From Paraphaeosphaeria minitans (lineage: Eukaryota > Ascomycota > Dothideomycetes > Pleosporales > Didymosphaeriaceae): a DNA stretch of 64,000 nucleotides. The DNA is taken from assembly GCA_015832175.1 (NCBI GenBank), contig WJXW01000012.1, positions 1,136,001 through 1,200,000 of the forward strand, read 5' to 3'. Positions 11,685 through 22,120 of this stretch are shown here, piece by piece (positions within the stretch are counted from its first letter, which is position 1; the number at the start of each line of letters is the position of its first letter). The translations under genes were made by a program, and so were the position numbers. The notes below the pieces were generated by a model that worked only from the letters and a program-made list of their open reading frames with translations, was not told where the DNA came from and did not search any database.

Positions 11685-14105
11685 CTAGTCGACCCTATCG
11701 GCCAAGTGCGAACCGTCCTCAGGAGACGAGGCGATGTTCTCCCTGGAAAGTTCTTTTGAGCGAGGTGGCGCACCAACAGCAAAGTTCTGCGGCCACGCCT
11801 TCGGATCCCTGGCCTTGTCGTCCGCCATCTCCTTGCCCGAAGCTGGCGGGCCTTTGGGCTGACGGATCGGCTCCTCGCGCTGGCTTGTCTCCCTGTGAGC
11901 CGTCGTGGACGCAGCCTGCTTCTCTCGCAAAGCGTGCAAAGCCGAGTTGCCATATTTCCTCGTCGGCTGCTTGATCACCCGGCCCGCATGACGCGACTGA
12001 TGGACAACCCTCCCCTCGTGGCGCATGTGTTTTGCGCGGCGGTCCCTGGTCTCACCCATATCGGAGCCAAGTCGCTTCTTACCAAGAAGACTACAGGCAT
12101 GCTTGCGACGCTCTTCGTAAGACGGTTCCCGGTTCTCCATGGTACCCATCTCGTCCTCTGCGGGCGTACCGGGCACAGTGCGTGGCAGATTATGCGTCGG
12201 CACGAACCCAGCGATGTACTCTGCGTCCAGGGCAGCCTCTGCGTCTTCCGTGTCCTCCTGATCCTCCGCGCCTGACACGTCTTCTGCTTCTTGCGCGCGC
12301 TCTACACCCAGCGCGTTCTCGGCGTCTGAGAATTTCTCTGCTTCTTGAGCGTCCTCTGGATTTTCAACGTCTTCTGCGTCTGACTGTGCTTCAGACGCAG
12401 CCTGCGGCAGGTCGACAGGCGATTGACGTCCGGAAGAACGCTGTTGCTGTTCCACTGGCGTAGAAACAGGTTCGTCCTCTGATTGGACCACAGCCGATCT
12501 AATGACGTCAGCCTCGCCCTCATAACCAATGTCGGCGTGCTCTGAATTGTCGATAGCATTGATGGACTCTGTCAAAGCAGCGTTTATCTCAGCTACTAGA
12601 GCTTTTGGAGCCTTTTCGTCCCTATAGGAAGCCCACTTTGAAGACTCCAATCCGGGAATCTTGGCGAGGGCGGCCATCATCTCGTTCTCCGTGGCCACAG
12701 CAGGTGAGCCAGACGGGTCGTGCGACTGTCCAGTCTCCTGAGAGACGTTGGTATCCTCAGGAGGCCCGTCGACAAATTCATCCGCTTCTTGGTTGACCGC
12801 CGAATCTTCCTGGTGCAAGGCAACACCATCTTCGTCACTCGCGATATGCTGCAAAGAGCAATCGGCAACACTATCTGCTTGTAGGCTGACGACAAGTTCT
12901 TCTTGCAGAAATGCGATTTCACCCTTGTCGCTGAAGCAGTCCTCCTCTTGAGAGGCTGCCTGCTCTTCCTTCTTCTCGACAGCGGCAACTTCCTGAACCG
13001 CCAGATGCGCAAGATGATCAGCGAGGTCTTCGGCGGGTTGACTGGACACATTGGCTGGTGTCGGCTCATTTTCCATGGGATCTTGCTCATCAGAGTCGTT
13101 CTGAGAGTCATTACCATAGGACTCCAGGCTGGAGATTGAGGCAATCTCCCACCCTTCATCGTGGATTTTGGCCTCGTTGCCTCGAAGCTCCGTCCCAAAT
13201 TCATCGACAAAAGGTTCGTGCTGGTCAGTGGCCTGCGCGGGGAGATTCGACGCGGCAGCCTCATCTGTACCGTTGCCCGACATGGCAATCCCCAGACCAT
13301 TGACACCGCTAATTTGAGGAATTTTGCCGGTTGACTCAAAAATCGGAGAAGGACCGGCAATTGGAAGGGGAGGACGACCGAAGACGCTGACACTATCCCA
13401 CGTGAAAGCACCAACTCCCAGCTGGATATCTTTAATTTCGTAGGTATCAGTGTACTTCAGACCGATCTCATGGAGTTCTTGCTCCGTAGCACCGTGTTCA
13501 ATCACCATGTGATCGAAGAGCAGCGGGCACTCGTGGAAAAGGCGACGAATCGTGTCCCGCGTCCGGTCGTCTTGTGCCGCACCTGCCTTGACAGTGTTTC
13601 GTACCAGCTGCCACTCGCTCATACTGAACATACCCTCAATCTGGTGGTTTACGCTCTCGCCCCTTTTAAGCAACGCGGACAGGGACATGGAGTGTGAATG
13701 ATCGTCTTGCAGGACCTTGGAGGTGTGAGCCAGAAGGAAGATTTGGCCCCAGGTGTACGTGTAGGCTGCCTTCACGATGTCGTAATCGTTCTTCATCCAG
13801 TCCAGGTACATGTCCCACACGAACTTGGCGACAGTGGGCAGAGCGATCCGACGCTTCAGAGGAGGGAGCTTGTTCAGGTGAATGAGAAGCTTCGCAGTCA
13901 CTGGGATGTTCTGGTAGAAGATATATTCTGGGGTCTTCTCGCGTCCGAACTCGACCAAGACGTGGTCACCATCCTTCAGCTGCAGATCGACTGACTGTAT
14001 GTCGTGAGCTCACATTTTTTCGATAAGGGAAAGGGGCGAACATACCTTTGTGAACAACTGGACACCTTCGCGAACAATTTCGCCGAAGAGACTCATGTCG
14101 GGCAT
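11685..14105 (-). CDS. Large acidic protein with BTB-like N terminus
   Basis: Two exons, 14105-14046 and 13994-11685, 789 residues. The 51-bp intron (GTATGT...ACATACAG) joins a 20-residue first exon (MPDMSLFGEIVREGVQLFTK) to the long exon in frame. Residues about 20-200 form an ordered, conserved-looking domain with aromatic and basic residues (AKFVWDMYLDWMKNDYD, then YTYTWGQIFLLAHTSKVLQD); its shape, helices after a short strand-rich start, resembles fungal BTB/POZ-like domains, but I cannot confirm this. The remaining 550 residues are acidic and probably disordered, with many Glu/Asp/Ala/Gln runs, including a degenerate DAE/EDAQEAE-type repeat near residues 550-610, followed by a basic C terminus (KKRLGSDMGETRDRRAKHMR). 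An adaptor or scaffold role is conceivable. Function is not assigned. Confidence 0.75.
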
Positions 14106-14839
14106 GATGGAAGACTATTCTGCTGAAGATAAATTCGAAGTAGGTAAGACTGAAAGAAGTTCCCAGTTAGTCTCGGACCGAATACACGAGGTCGATGGTG
14201 AAGTGGATTGACAGTGATCTGAGTATTGATTGGGTGATGGTATACCTGGAACAGACTTAAGCTAAAATGAACAGATAAAATCGCATGTGGATCGGGTAGC
14301 AGCTAGTTGATGTCGGGTGATTCGAAGGCGGAGTGCTGGCTTACCTTGCTAGCTGGGGTTCTTTTATGTTCTGTACTCGCTGAGATCCAAGCTTGTCGAA
14401 GTCGAGTTCAAAGCCAGTTGATGGGGGCAAGCGGAAAGGTGTGGGTGATCTTGAGGTGTTCTTTTAGGGTTTATGAGGACCTAAGGGAGCTGCGCAGCTT
14501 ACACTAATGCCTGCCAAGCAACGCTTTTCCTAACTTGGTCGTCGAGAGTGAAAGAACGCCCCGGGTGGTGCATATTACGGGACATTCTTGGCGGTTGAAT
14601 CAAGCGTCGACTCCAATTCTCTGTAAAGTTGAGTTCGCAATTGTACTCGCTGTAACTAGGATGGTGACTCTTGATTGGGCGCACGTCTAGACATGTAGAG
14701 ACTTGGGTTGAAGCAAAGAAAGGGTATGCATTTCCTGGTGTCGCGCACTGCAGGTGCCTTCTTCCGACTGAAACATTCGTAAACACTGCTGTATATGTAC
14801 AATCCGGTTCTCGCTGCTGCAAACCTCCTTTCTCATGCC
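14106..14839. other. Intergenic, 0.7 kb
   Basis: 5' flank of the acidic-protein gene and 3' flank of NDUFA13. Nothing recognisable. Confidence 0.5.
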
Positions 14840-15340
14840 CTACTTCAGCTGTTTCTCGGGAGTCACAGCGAACGTCGGCCGCACGAATCTGCCGTCGAGT
14901 TAGCCATGCGGAACGGCGTAGCAGAGCCGTGGGGGCGTGCCTGTCGCTATTGTAGACCCTGGTCTCTGTGCCCAAAAGCTCCTTCTCCCTCGCCTTGTCC
15001 GCCAGGTATCGTCGCACCTGGTCGCGGTCCTCCTCGGCTTGCAGGGCGGGGATGAGGTATATGCGCGCCCACATCTTCTCACGTGCGAGTTCGCTGTGTT
15101 CGTGTTAGCTTGCGCTCACGGCAAAACCGCCACCCCAATGCTCCCCCTCACCCGAATCTACGAAGAACGTGGGTATACGCACTTATGCTCCCGAATGCCC
15201 TGGCCGACCCTCCAGAATCCATATGTCATCAGCGTGGCGGTTCCGACAAGGTACATGGCGGGACGGAAGCCACGGGCGGGCAGGTTTCGCTTGTACTGAA
15301 CGGGGCCGTAGCCGCCGCTCGGCGGCATATCCTGCGGCAT
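14840..15340 (-). CDS. NADH:ubiquinone oxidoreductase subunit NDUFA13 (B16.6/GRIM-19)
   Basis: Three exons, 15340-15183, 15093-14941 and 14888-14840, 119 residues, the normal length for fungal B16.6. The protein starts MPQDMPPSGGYGPVQYKRNL, has one membrane segment (residues about 28-47), then the charged helix with AEEDRDQVRRYLADKAREKE and the tail SDRFVRPTFAV. It is an accessory subunit of mitochondrial complex I in the inner membrane; GRIM-19 is its animal name. Intron 1 (15094-15182, 89 bp) uses GTGCGT and restores HNELAREKMWARI. Intron 2 (14889-14940, 52 bp) appears to start with GC instead of GT (AG/GCACGC...GGCAG), and only this junction gives the conserved tail. It is divergent from TRM10, with 328 bp between the start codons. 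Confidence 0.9.
14889..14940 (-). other. Non-canonical GC-AG intron in NDUFA13
   Basis: The exon ends ...AGC GAC AG and the next codon is completed by A from the downstream exon (Arg), followed by FVRPTFAV, the expected family tail. No GT donor in this stretch gives that frame. The donor GCACGC is weak compared with the usual GCAAGT of GC-AG introns. Confidence 0.75.
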
Positions 15341-15668
15341 GGTGAAGACGTGTGTTGCGGCGGCAATGGGTCGGTCGGAGGGGGAAAGCTAGAGGTGAGG
15401 TTGCGGAGCTTCGCAGCTTCCAATCGCGACCCGGGTCTTGGCGCTTATGTAACCCCGGAACCACGAAAAACTTGGGCGAATACAACATCTGCCCCAGACC
15501 TGCATGGTGAGAATCACGCCGGCACTAACCAGAAACTGGTATTTCCGGTTTCAGCGCGTAAAGAGTCAGAGCTATCCCCAACAACAACTGTGGACCATTG
15601 GCACTGTCGGTGTTAGGCCGCTTTCTATCCAAGTTCCACGACTCACCATCTCCTCATTGCGCACAATC
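15341..15668. promoter_or_regulatory. Shared divergent promoter region, NDUFA13 / TRM10
   Basis: 328 bp between the two start codons, on opposite strands. An ATG at 15504, in frame with TRM10, lies inside it. No TATA box was identified. Confidence 0.45.
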
Positions 15669-16925
15669 ATGGAAGCTGAAGGTCGGCCAGCTAAAATGAG
15701 AAAATTAGAGCATGCGCAAGAGACAGAGGACGCCACCATGGACGAATCCACGCCCGCTATTGGAAAAGGTGAAGCGCAAACCGACAGCGCACCCGTGACC
15801 AATTCACCCGAGAACTCTGGAAATGTTGAAGGGAGTGTGCCGCAAGAAGTCGATGACGCCGCTGGTCAGGCTGAGCCTAAGCTCTCCAAGAACCAACTGA
15901 AAAAGCAACGGCGGTGGGAGCGCTGGGAGGCTGGCCGCGAAGACCGCAAAGTCAAGCGCAAGGAAAAGATCAAAGCCCGGAAAGAGCGCCGCAGAACGGA
16001 GTGGGAAGGGCAGCAGCCCGGAGGATCAACTGAGCAGCCTCCACCCTTCCGTGCACCACGTCGAGGCGAGCCACCGGGTGTCCAGGTCCCAATCACCATC
16101 CTTTTCGACTGCGACTTCGAGGAATACATGCACGACCACGAGCTGAAGAGTCTCGGCTTGCAAATCACACGCAGCTACTCCGACAACCGAAAGGCGCCGT
16201 TCCGGTGTCATCTGGGTATCAGTAGCTGGGGCGGCAAGATGAAGGAGAGGTTCGATGGCGTTCTCGCAAAGCAGTATACAAGCTGGAAGGGATTTGAATT
16301 CTGCGAGGAGGATTTCGTGACGGCGAGCGAGATGAGCAAGGAAAGGATGAACGGCCCCAGAGGCGGAAGGATTGCAGGTGCGCTGGCGAAGTACCAGGTT
16401 AAACAGGCGCAGGTGGAGGGTGAGGGTGGAGGTGAGGGCGAGGGCGAGGGCGAGGAGGCAGAGAAGGCACCCGCAGATGCAGACGCAGATGAAGAGGGCG
16501 AGGTCGTATATCTCTCAGCAGAGAGTGACAACACACTCGAGCGCCTCAAGCCGAATAGCATATACATCATCGGTGGCCTGGTCGACAAGAACAGGCACAA
16601 GGGCTTATGCTACAAGCGAGCGCTGGACCGCGGGATCAAGACTGCGAAGCTCCCGATCGGCGAGTTCTTGCAGATGGACAGTCGGAAGGTGCTTGTTACG
16701 AATCACGTACTGGACATCATGCTCAAGTGGCTGGAGCACGATGACTGGGGCAAGGCGTTCATCGAAGTGCTGCCGAAGAGGAAGGGTGGTGTTTTGAAGA
16801 CGGAGGAAGAGAATGGTGCGGAGGGCGGACAGGACGGGGAGGGAGAGGCGGTGGAAGGAGAGGCGGGAGAGAATGTTCAGCCAATACCTAATTCGCCGCC
16901 ACCTGCCTACGAGGACGTCGTTTAG
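15669..16925 (+). CDS. TRM10: tRNA (guanine(9)-N1)-methyltransferase
   Basis: Single exon, 418 residues from the ATG at 15669. It belongs to the SPOUT-fold Trm10 family, which uses SAM to methylate N1 of G9 in tRNAs. Family marks visible: a basic Lys/Arg-rich N-terminal helix (KNQLKKQRRWERWEAGREDR), the start of the catalytic domain (ITILFDCDFEEYM), SLGLQITRSYSDNRKAPF, the loop YIIGGLVDKNRHKGLCYKRA and KLPIGEFLQMDSRKVLVTNH. The loop between the two halves holds an acidic Glu/Gly insert (residues about 245-275), and the tail is acidic too. An in-frame ATG at 15504 would add 55 residues with many Arg and almost no acid, which looks like a possible mitochondrial presequence; I treat it as 5' leader. 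Fungal Trm10 is usually nuclear/cytosolic. Confidence 0.92.
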   Translation: MEAEGRPAKMRKLEHAQETEDATMDESTPAIGKGEAQTDSAPVTNSPENSGNVEGSVPQEVDDAAGQAEPKLSKNQLKKQRRWERWEAGREDRKVKRKEKIKARKERRRTEWEGQQPGGSTEQPPPFRAPRRGEPPGVQVPITILFDCDFEEYMHDHELKSLGLQITRSYSDNRKAPFRCHLGISSWGGKMKERFDGVLAKQYTSWKGFEFCEEDFVTASEMSKERMNGPRGGRIAGALAKYQVKQAQVEGEGGGEGEGEGEEAEKAPADADADEEGEVVYLSAESDNTLERLKPNSIYIIGGLVDKNRHKGLCYKRALDRGIKTAKLPIGEFLQMDSRKVLVTNHVLDIMLKWLEHDDWGKAFIEVLPKRKGGVLKTEEENGAEGGQDGEGEAVEGEAGENVQPIPNSPPPAYEDVV

Positions 16926-19117
16926 GCATCAACCTAGACCAAGTCTATGGAAGCTTGATGATTGGTTTTTGAGGTGTCTGGCAGAGTCACAGTCACGGAG
17001 TAGATAGATTTCGAGTTACGTAGTGAGGAGAAGGTTCCCTACTTGATCTAAACGATGTAAGATTCTTTTCTCTTTGTCGCACTCCACGTCGTCGCTCCAT
17101 CACTAACAGTGTGACCGATTGTCTACTGCTCTTGCCATGCCAAACGCGACCAGGTTTAGCAAAATCACGACTGCCTCGCCTGTTGGCTCTCTTACTTATG
17201 CGAGCTTGTATCGCTCTTTTTATTTGCAATGGCACCTGATTTTACTTGCAGGCTATTTCGAGCTCGCTGTGAAGTTACTGCCAACCTTACTCAGCTTTCA
17301 AGCCGCATCAATACATCGGCAGCTTCCCTTTCTTCGCTGGTAGGTGGACGTGTCCAGACGCGCAAGATCCCAGGTTCCTTTCCCGACAGAAACGTCTTGT
17401 GCGTAGTATGATGTTCCCAATTGACTCTTTCCGCAGGCGCGCGCGCAACGCCCTTATCTCGCTCTCAAATCGCTCCTGCCGTTTCCGCCATTCACTCGAC
17501 AATCAACCACCACAACGAACACCCCATCATTCACCTCGCCTCCACGCCGCACAGTCTTCACCAACCCCTCAAAATCCTGCCACTGTATATATAGCCCAAA
17601 ACTAGCAATACTTCCATCGAACACACGCTCTCAAGGGCTGGATCACTAACATCGTACCGCGGGCACTCAAAATCCCCGGCGTAATGGCTCAGTGGTCTGG
17701 ACGGGGCAATGGTTACAACGCGAACCTCGGTGAGCGTATACGGGCTGCCAATACCATTGCAACTGGCCTGGGTGATTCCAGGTGGGGCAGCAGAGGGCGT
17801 GTGTTCGAGGCGGGGCGTGGGTAATGAATTTTTTTTGTCCATTTTGTTATTTTTTAAGTTGAGTTTTCGATTTGGGTTCTCGATTTGGCCTGGGCGGGAT
17901 TGTGAACAATGATTGAAGCGTAAGGTCCGCACGTATCACGGTTCAAATGCGCTTGACCTACCTTGACAAATGCACGCGGAATGATGTACGACGAAGTAGT
18001 GACGATCAGAGAGCTTGAAGAACCGTTTATCGGGCTGCTGGACAGATGTCATTGGATTTATTGTAGAAGGCCCTCCAGAGCGTTGTCACTTCTCCGTAAT
18101 GGTGAAGCCTGGGAGAACGACGCATCAACTACCCTTTGAGTTCCAGCGCACTACCGAAGCTCTCACATTAGTGGCAAGCTTGGGGGCACTTCGACACCTC
18201 GCCATCGAACACGACCATAACTGGCTACTCGAGTTGCTTCAAGCAATCGACGTAGTCTATTCTATCGACCTGGAGCACCAGCAGACCTCCACTACACCTA
18301 GAAGATGGACTACACCTCTGCATAGCTTAGTGATTAGCGATGGTACCTTGTGCCTCTGGTCTTGCTTTTAGCGCGAACCTTTTGTGGAGATCCAGAGAGC
18401 TTGACCAAGATCGCGGCCAGGGTCTTTTATACTGGCATACTACGGAACATTTCCTTCAGACGACGGTTCTGCAGCTACGTCCAAAGACAGAAATCAATGT
18501 TCGGCTTTTTGTCGATCCTATGAAGCCACCTGCGCACGTTGAAAGAGAGAAAGAAATTGCGGTTAAAATGGAAGCCAGTATCATAGGGTTCCAGGCTCAG
18601 TTGGGCAGCGGTATGATGTTTGACAGGGGTTCCGCACCCACTGAATGACATACTCCGCCATAAAATCACGTCAATCCCAATGGAAGATCAGATTGAAGTT
18701 CCGGAAAGAGAGACTGCGCGGCGTTGAACAGCACGTGCAATGGGAGAAGGCGACCCAGGAAGAAATGGAGCTTTAAGGAAATGGCGGACAAGTCATCATC
18801 GGTAGCGATTGTGAGAAGATCGTGCAAGTCGGAGTGGGATCAGATGGATTTGCAGTGTTTTGTTAAAACCCTATCAATTTCAAATCGTGATGTGTACACA
18901 TGACTCGATTGTATTTATAGTAGTAATGCCTGTCTATAAATGCAGAGGCTATGCGAAGCCAGTGGTATATCCCATTTCATGTCGTTGATGCCCAAAACGC
19001 CGCCCAAATGCTAATATGACAAAGGAAATGGAACGAAGGTCGAGGGTAGAACGGCGCGGACCCAGTCAAGTGTTGCCTTGCATCCAACCACATTGCCGAA
19101 GCGATGTTCTGCGCAAC
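16926..19117. other. Intergenic, 2.2 kb
   Basis: Between the 3' ends of TRM10 and the Mpv17-like gene. A T-rich tract lies at about 17826-17860. Two adjoining open frames on the plus strand (about 18015-18371 and 18340-18648) have some protein-like character but no recognised motif; I do not call them genes. Confidence 0.45.
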
Positions 19118-20076
19118 TTATGCAGCGCACTTCTCTTTGACTGTCTGCATGTCCTCCTCACATCGTCTGATCGCGCGCGTCGTTGCATCTTCTGGACTGT
19201 GCTCAAGCTCTGCTTTCGCGGCCGCTCTCTCGTTCAACAACGAGAGATAGGTCTGCCAGCCGATCGCAATGACACCCCCAAATATGCTGCGATACTCGAT
19301 GGGAACAAATGCGAACATGAACGCTGTGACTGCAGGCCATAGTTTGCAGCTGTTGATCCAAGACACAGGCACCGTGTTCTTGATGCGCTCGATGGTATCG
19401 GGGATGGTCATGCCGGAGAGTAGGGATTGCATGCCGAAGAAGTACGAATTGAATAGGGGTGTAAAGGTGAGCTGGTTGACGGCAACCTGCGAACATGGAT
19501 CAGCTTAGTCACAGACGGAGAAGTGCCGGGCAGAAAGCATACCTTGGTCGCCAGCGACAGCGTCTTGGAACTGTAGTTGAAGGAGTTGCTCAACCACAAA
19601 AACCACCTGTATCCCGGCACTGCCGCTGCACCTCCAATTACGAGCGCTCTTCCCGTCCTCGCCCAGTCCCTTTCCTCGGCCCAAGCCTGCACCCAGCCCC
19701 TCTCGACCTCTTCCTCTCCCTCCACATTCTCCACCGGAGCTGGGGAACCGATACTCTGCGCAACGAAATCTCCCACCAAATAGATCACCAGAGAGCTTAT
19801 AAATTGCGTCATGTATGGCCTCCTCCTCTGCACCCTGCCATAAGCGCGGAACGGTTCGTAGATTGGCTCAAGCCATAGCCAATTTGGTCCAGGAATCGTG
19901 GTGACAGACTCTGGTGCCTTTTGCCCTACAGGCTTCGGCGACGCATACCATCTTTTCGCTGTCTTGGTGGTACCGCAACGGACTTGGTGCAACAAGTTCA
20001 GGGTGTGACAGTGCGGGTTCGGTGTTGTGCGCCAAAGGCCTGCACGAAGGGCCCAGGCGCGCGACGTGGGTATCAT
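19118..20076 (-). CDS. Mpv17/PMP22 family membrane protein
   Basis: Two exons, 20076-19543 and 19486-19118, 300 residues; the 56-bp intron (GTATGC...TTCGCAG) joins LATK to VAVNQLTFTP in frame. Family signature: W..Y...L...P..T....G........D..AQ near residues 50-100 (PYMTQFISSLVIYLVGDFVAQ), a GP..HWFY-like segment seen here as GGAAAVPGYRWFLWLSN, then WPAVTAFMFAFVPIEYRSIF and IGWQTYLSLLNE. Members are four-helix proteins of the mitochondrial inner or peroxisomal membrane (Sym1 in yeast, Mpv17 in mammals), linked to stress and metabolite transport. The N-terminal about 45 residues are Arg/Ser/Thr-rich, in keeping with a mitochondrial presequence. Acidic residues inserted around 105-125 (VENVEGEEEVERG) are typical of the fungal subgroup. 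The precise substrate is unknown. Confidence 0.9.
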
Positions 20077-20947
20077 GATACTGGGGCGTGGTAGCCGTAG
20101 TGGTAGTGGTGCATAGGCTATGGTGTAGCAGTATACATGGTGAGGAGGGTCATGTGTGAGACAGTGTTGAGAGTCACTTGCCTGCGCTTGCGCCTGGTGA
20201 CAAAAGACGCTGCGCTTTCGGCATTCGGAAGCGGGTCCGGAATGGCGAAAGCGACAGCCACGCTGGCGGCATTCACTAGACGAGAATTCCACGGAGAGGC
20301 GCTGAGTCAGCTGCGCGGCCGGTTCTAGCCACGATGATCCTCCTCCTACATACATCAACAACATTGACAGTGACAATGGGCGAGGAGAGCCACATGTTGC
20401 ACTGAGGCGCGAGATGGGCTGTGACAACCATTTCCGTTGTCTAACTTGCTGCATTCGGCCTTCCTGAACTTAAAAGACCCTTCTTCGACAGCTCACCAGC
20501 ATCATGTATCCACGTAGATAGCGCTTTCAAAAAACTCCACAACTGCAAACCTTCTATTCATTACTTAGAATTAGCAGCGTTAGTGACTCCGGGACAAACC
20601 TATCAAGGTTCGCGCGACATACGCTTCGTTGATCAAGCGCCTACGAATAATGTCGTACTTCAAGTTTCTGTATCGGCCATTGCGCGGAAGTTGGCGAAAG
20701 AGAATATGCAGCCATCACCTTTTCAAAACAGTGTGCCATGCTGGGTAAACTCATATCATACAGTGAGCTTTTCGATCCCATTCGTGATGAATGCTATATA
20801 CAGTGAAAAGAAGCCGCCGCACCGCAGCACATGCAAAAAAAAAAGTCGCAGCCTATATTCAAGAACATACTCTCTCAAAGAACCAGACCGTTTATCCGTT
20901 TATGTGGTAGACTAGAATGCAGAAGATGGTGGAGGCTTGCGATTCGC
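20077..20947. other. Intergenic, 0.9 kb
   Basis: Upstream region of the Mpv17-like gene and 3' flank of the AA9 gene. An A-run lies at about 20835-20844. No gene seen. Confidence 0.5.
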
Positions 20948-22120
20948 TCAGGCGAAGTCTCGGGGGTGAGCGCGGCGAGCGAAAGCGGCAGCGAAGCGCT
21001 TAGCGTTGGCGCTGCCTGTCTTCGTCTCCAGCCATGAGATGAACTCGGAGATGGTGAACTGTTCGGGGAGGGTGGATCTAGAGCCAGAGCCAGAGCCGGT
21101 CTCAGCGGTGGCGGTGGGTTGAGCGGCAGGCTGGGTGGTGGAGGAACCCGTGTCATAGCCGGAGCCGATGGTAGGGGCAGCGGCAGCGGTAGCAGAGGAG
21201 GTGGCAGCTGGGGCAGAGGAGACGGGGGCCAAAGAAGCGGCCGCGGTGGTAGTGGGGGTAGCAGACGAGGCCGGGGCAGAGCCAGAGCCTGAACCAGAGC
21301 CGCTGGAGGCACCGTCCCAGACCTCAGGGCCAGGAACGTCGTAACCAGCGCTGCCGGAAGCAGTGCACTTGACCTCTCCACCGTAGATGTTGCACAGAAC
21401 ACCTGGGTCGGTAGCAGAGTAGGCGCCGGGGAAGGCGACACCCGATGGGAGGCTAGCCGAGCCAGAGCCAGTGACCTTGATCTGACCGCAGCCGTTGTAG
21501 AACTGGGCCTTGCCCTGGGCGCTGGCCTCGTGAAGGGCGATGATCTCAGGGCGGATCAAGTACTCTCCGGCGGCGAGCTCAGGGATCTTAACATTGACAA
21601 GACCCTTGTTGGTGATGAAGTTGTCAACACCCCAAGTGGTACCAGTCAGACCATCCTGCTGAATCTTGACCCAGACATCGCCTTCTCCGTTGGACTCAGC
21701 AGGGGCGATGTAGACTATTACAGGTCCCTTGTGAGAAGCCGCAATAGGCTCATCGTTGTCACCAGTGGTAGACGCTCCGTCATTGTGGTCTATACTCGCG
21801 GGTCAGGTGAGCCATCAAAGTGAATTTGTGTACAGATGTCTATATCGAAGACATAGCGACTTTGTATCGGGGAAGAACATACGCCACTGAAGGCCAATCT
21901 CTGAACCAGCAGCAACCTCAAGGGTGTCAGCAGCCTTGGTGCCACCGTTGCAAGACATGGAGCTGGAGGTGACATCGAGGATGGGGTTGTTGGCGTTGGA
22001 AGGGGTTCGGACGGCAGTGTGCTGGCCCTGGTCCTTTCCGTCGATGACGAAGCTCTGGAAGGTGGCGTGGGCAGCAGCGAGCTTGCCAGCAGCGAGAGCG
22101 AAAACAATAGCGGTCTTCAT
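20948..22120 (-). CDS. AA9 lytic polysaccharide monooxygenase (former GH61), secreted
   Basis: Two exons, 22120-21883 and 21789-20948, 359 residues; the 93-bp intron (GTATGT...TATAG) restores the QWHHNDG segment. The signal peptide ends AAA before His18, which becomes the N-terminal residue of the mature enzyme. His18 and His99 (ASHKGP) would form the copper histidine brace, Tyr177 (QFYNGCGQI) is the axial ligand, and His166 and Gln175 are the second-sphere residues. AA9 enzymes cleave cellulose and some hemicelluloses oxidatively outside the cell. After the catalytic domain (to about residue 235) comes a Ser/Ala/Thr/Gly linker and a short conserved-looking tail (TISEFISWLETKTG) in place of a CBM1 module. 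The full set of active-site residues argues for an active enzyme. Confidence 0.93.

Noticed and set aside
12677..13414. 245-codon open frame overlapping the acidic-protein gene
   Set aside because: Same strand, other frame; the peptide is an Arg/Ser/Leu-rich shadow of the Glu/Asp-rich coding sequence.
17683..17735. tRNA-like stretch (TGGCTCAGTGG followed by GCGAACC)
   Set aside because: No acceptor-stem pairing and no proper T-arm could be built.
18015..18648. Two adjoining plus-strand frames that could form a two-exon gene
   Set aside because: No canonical intron joins them convincingly and neither has a recognised domain; mentioned only in the intergenic entry.
20077..20454. Upstream extension of the Mpv17-like frame
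   Set aside because: The frame stays open for 126 more codons, but the peptide has no family match, whereas the ATG at 20076 begins a normal presequence.
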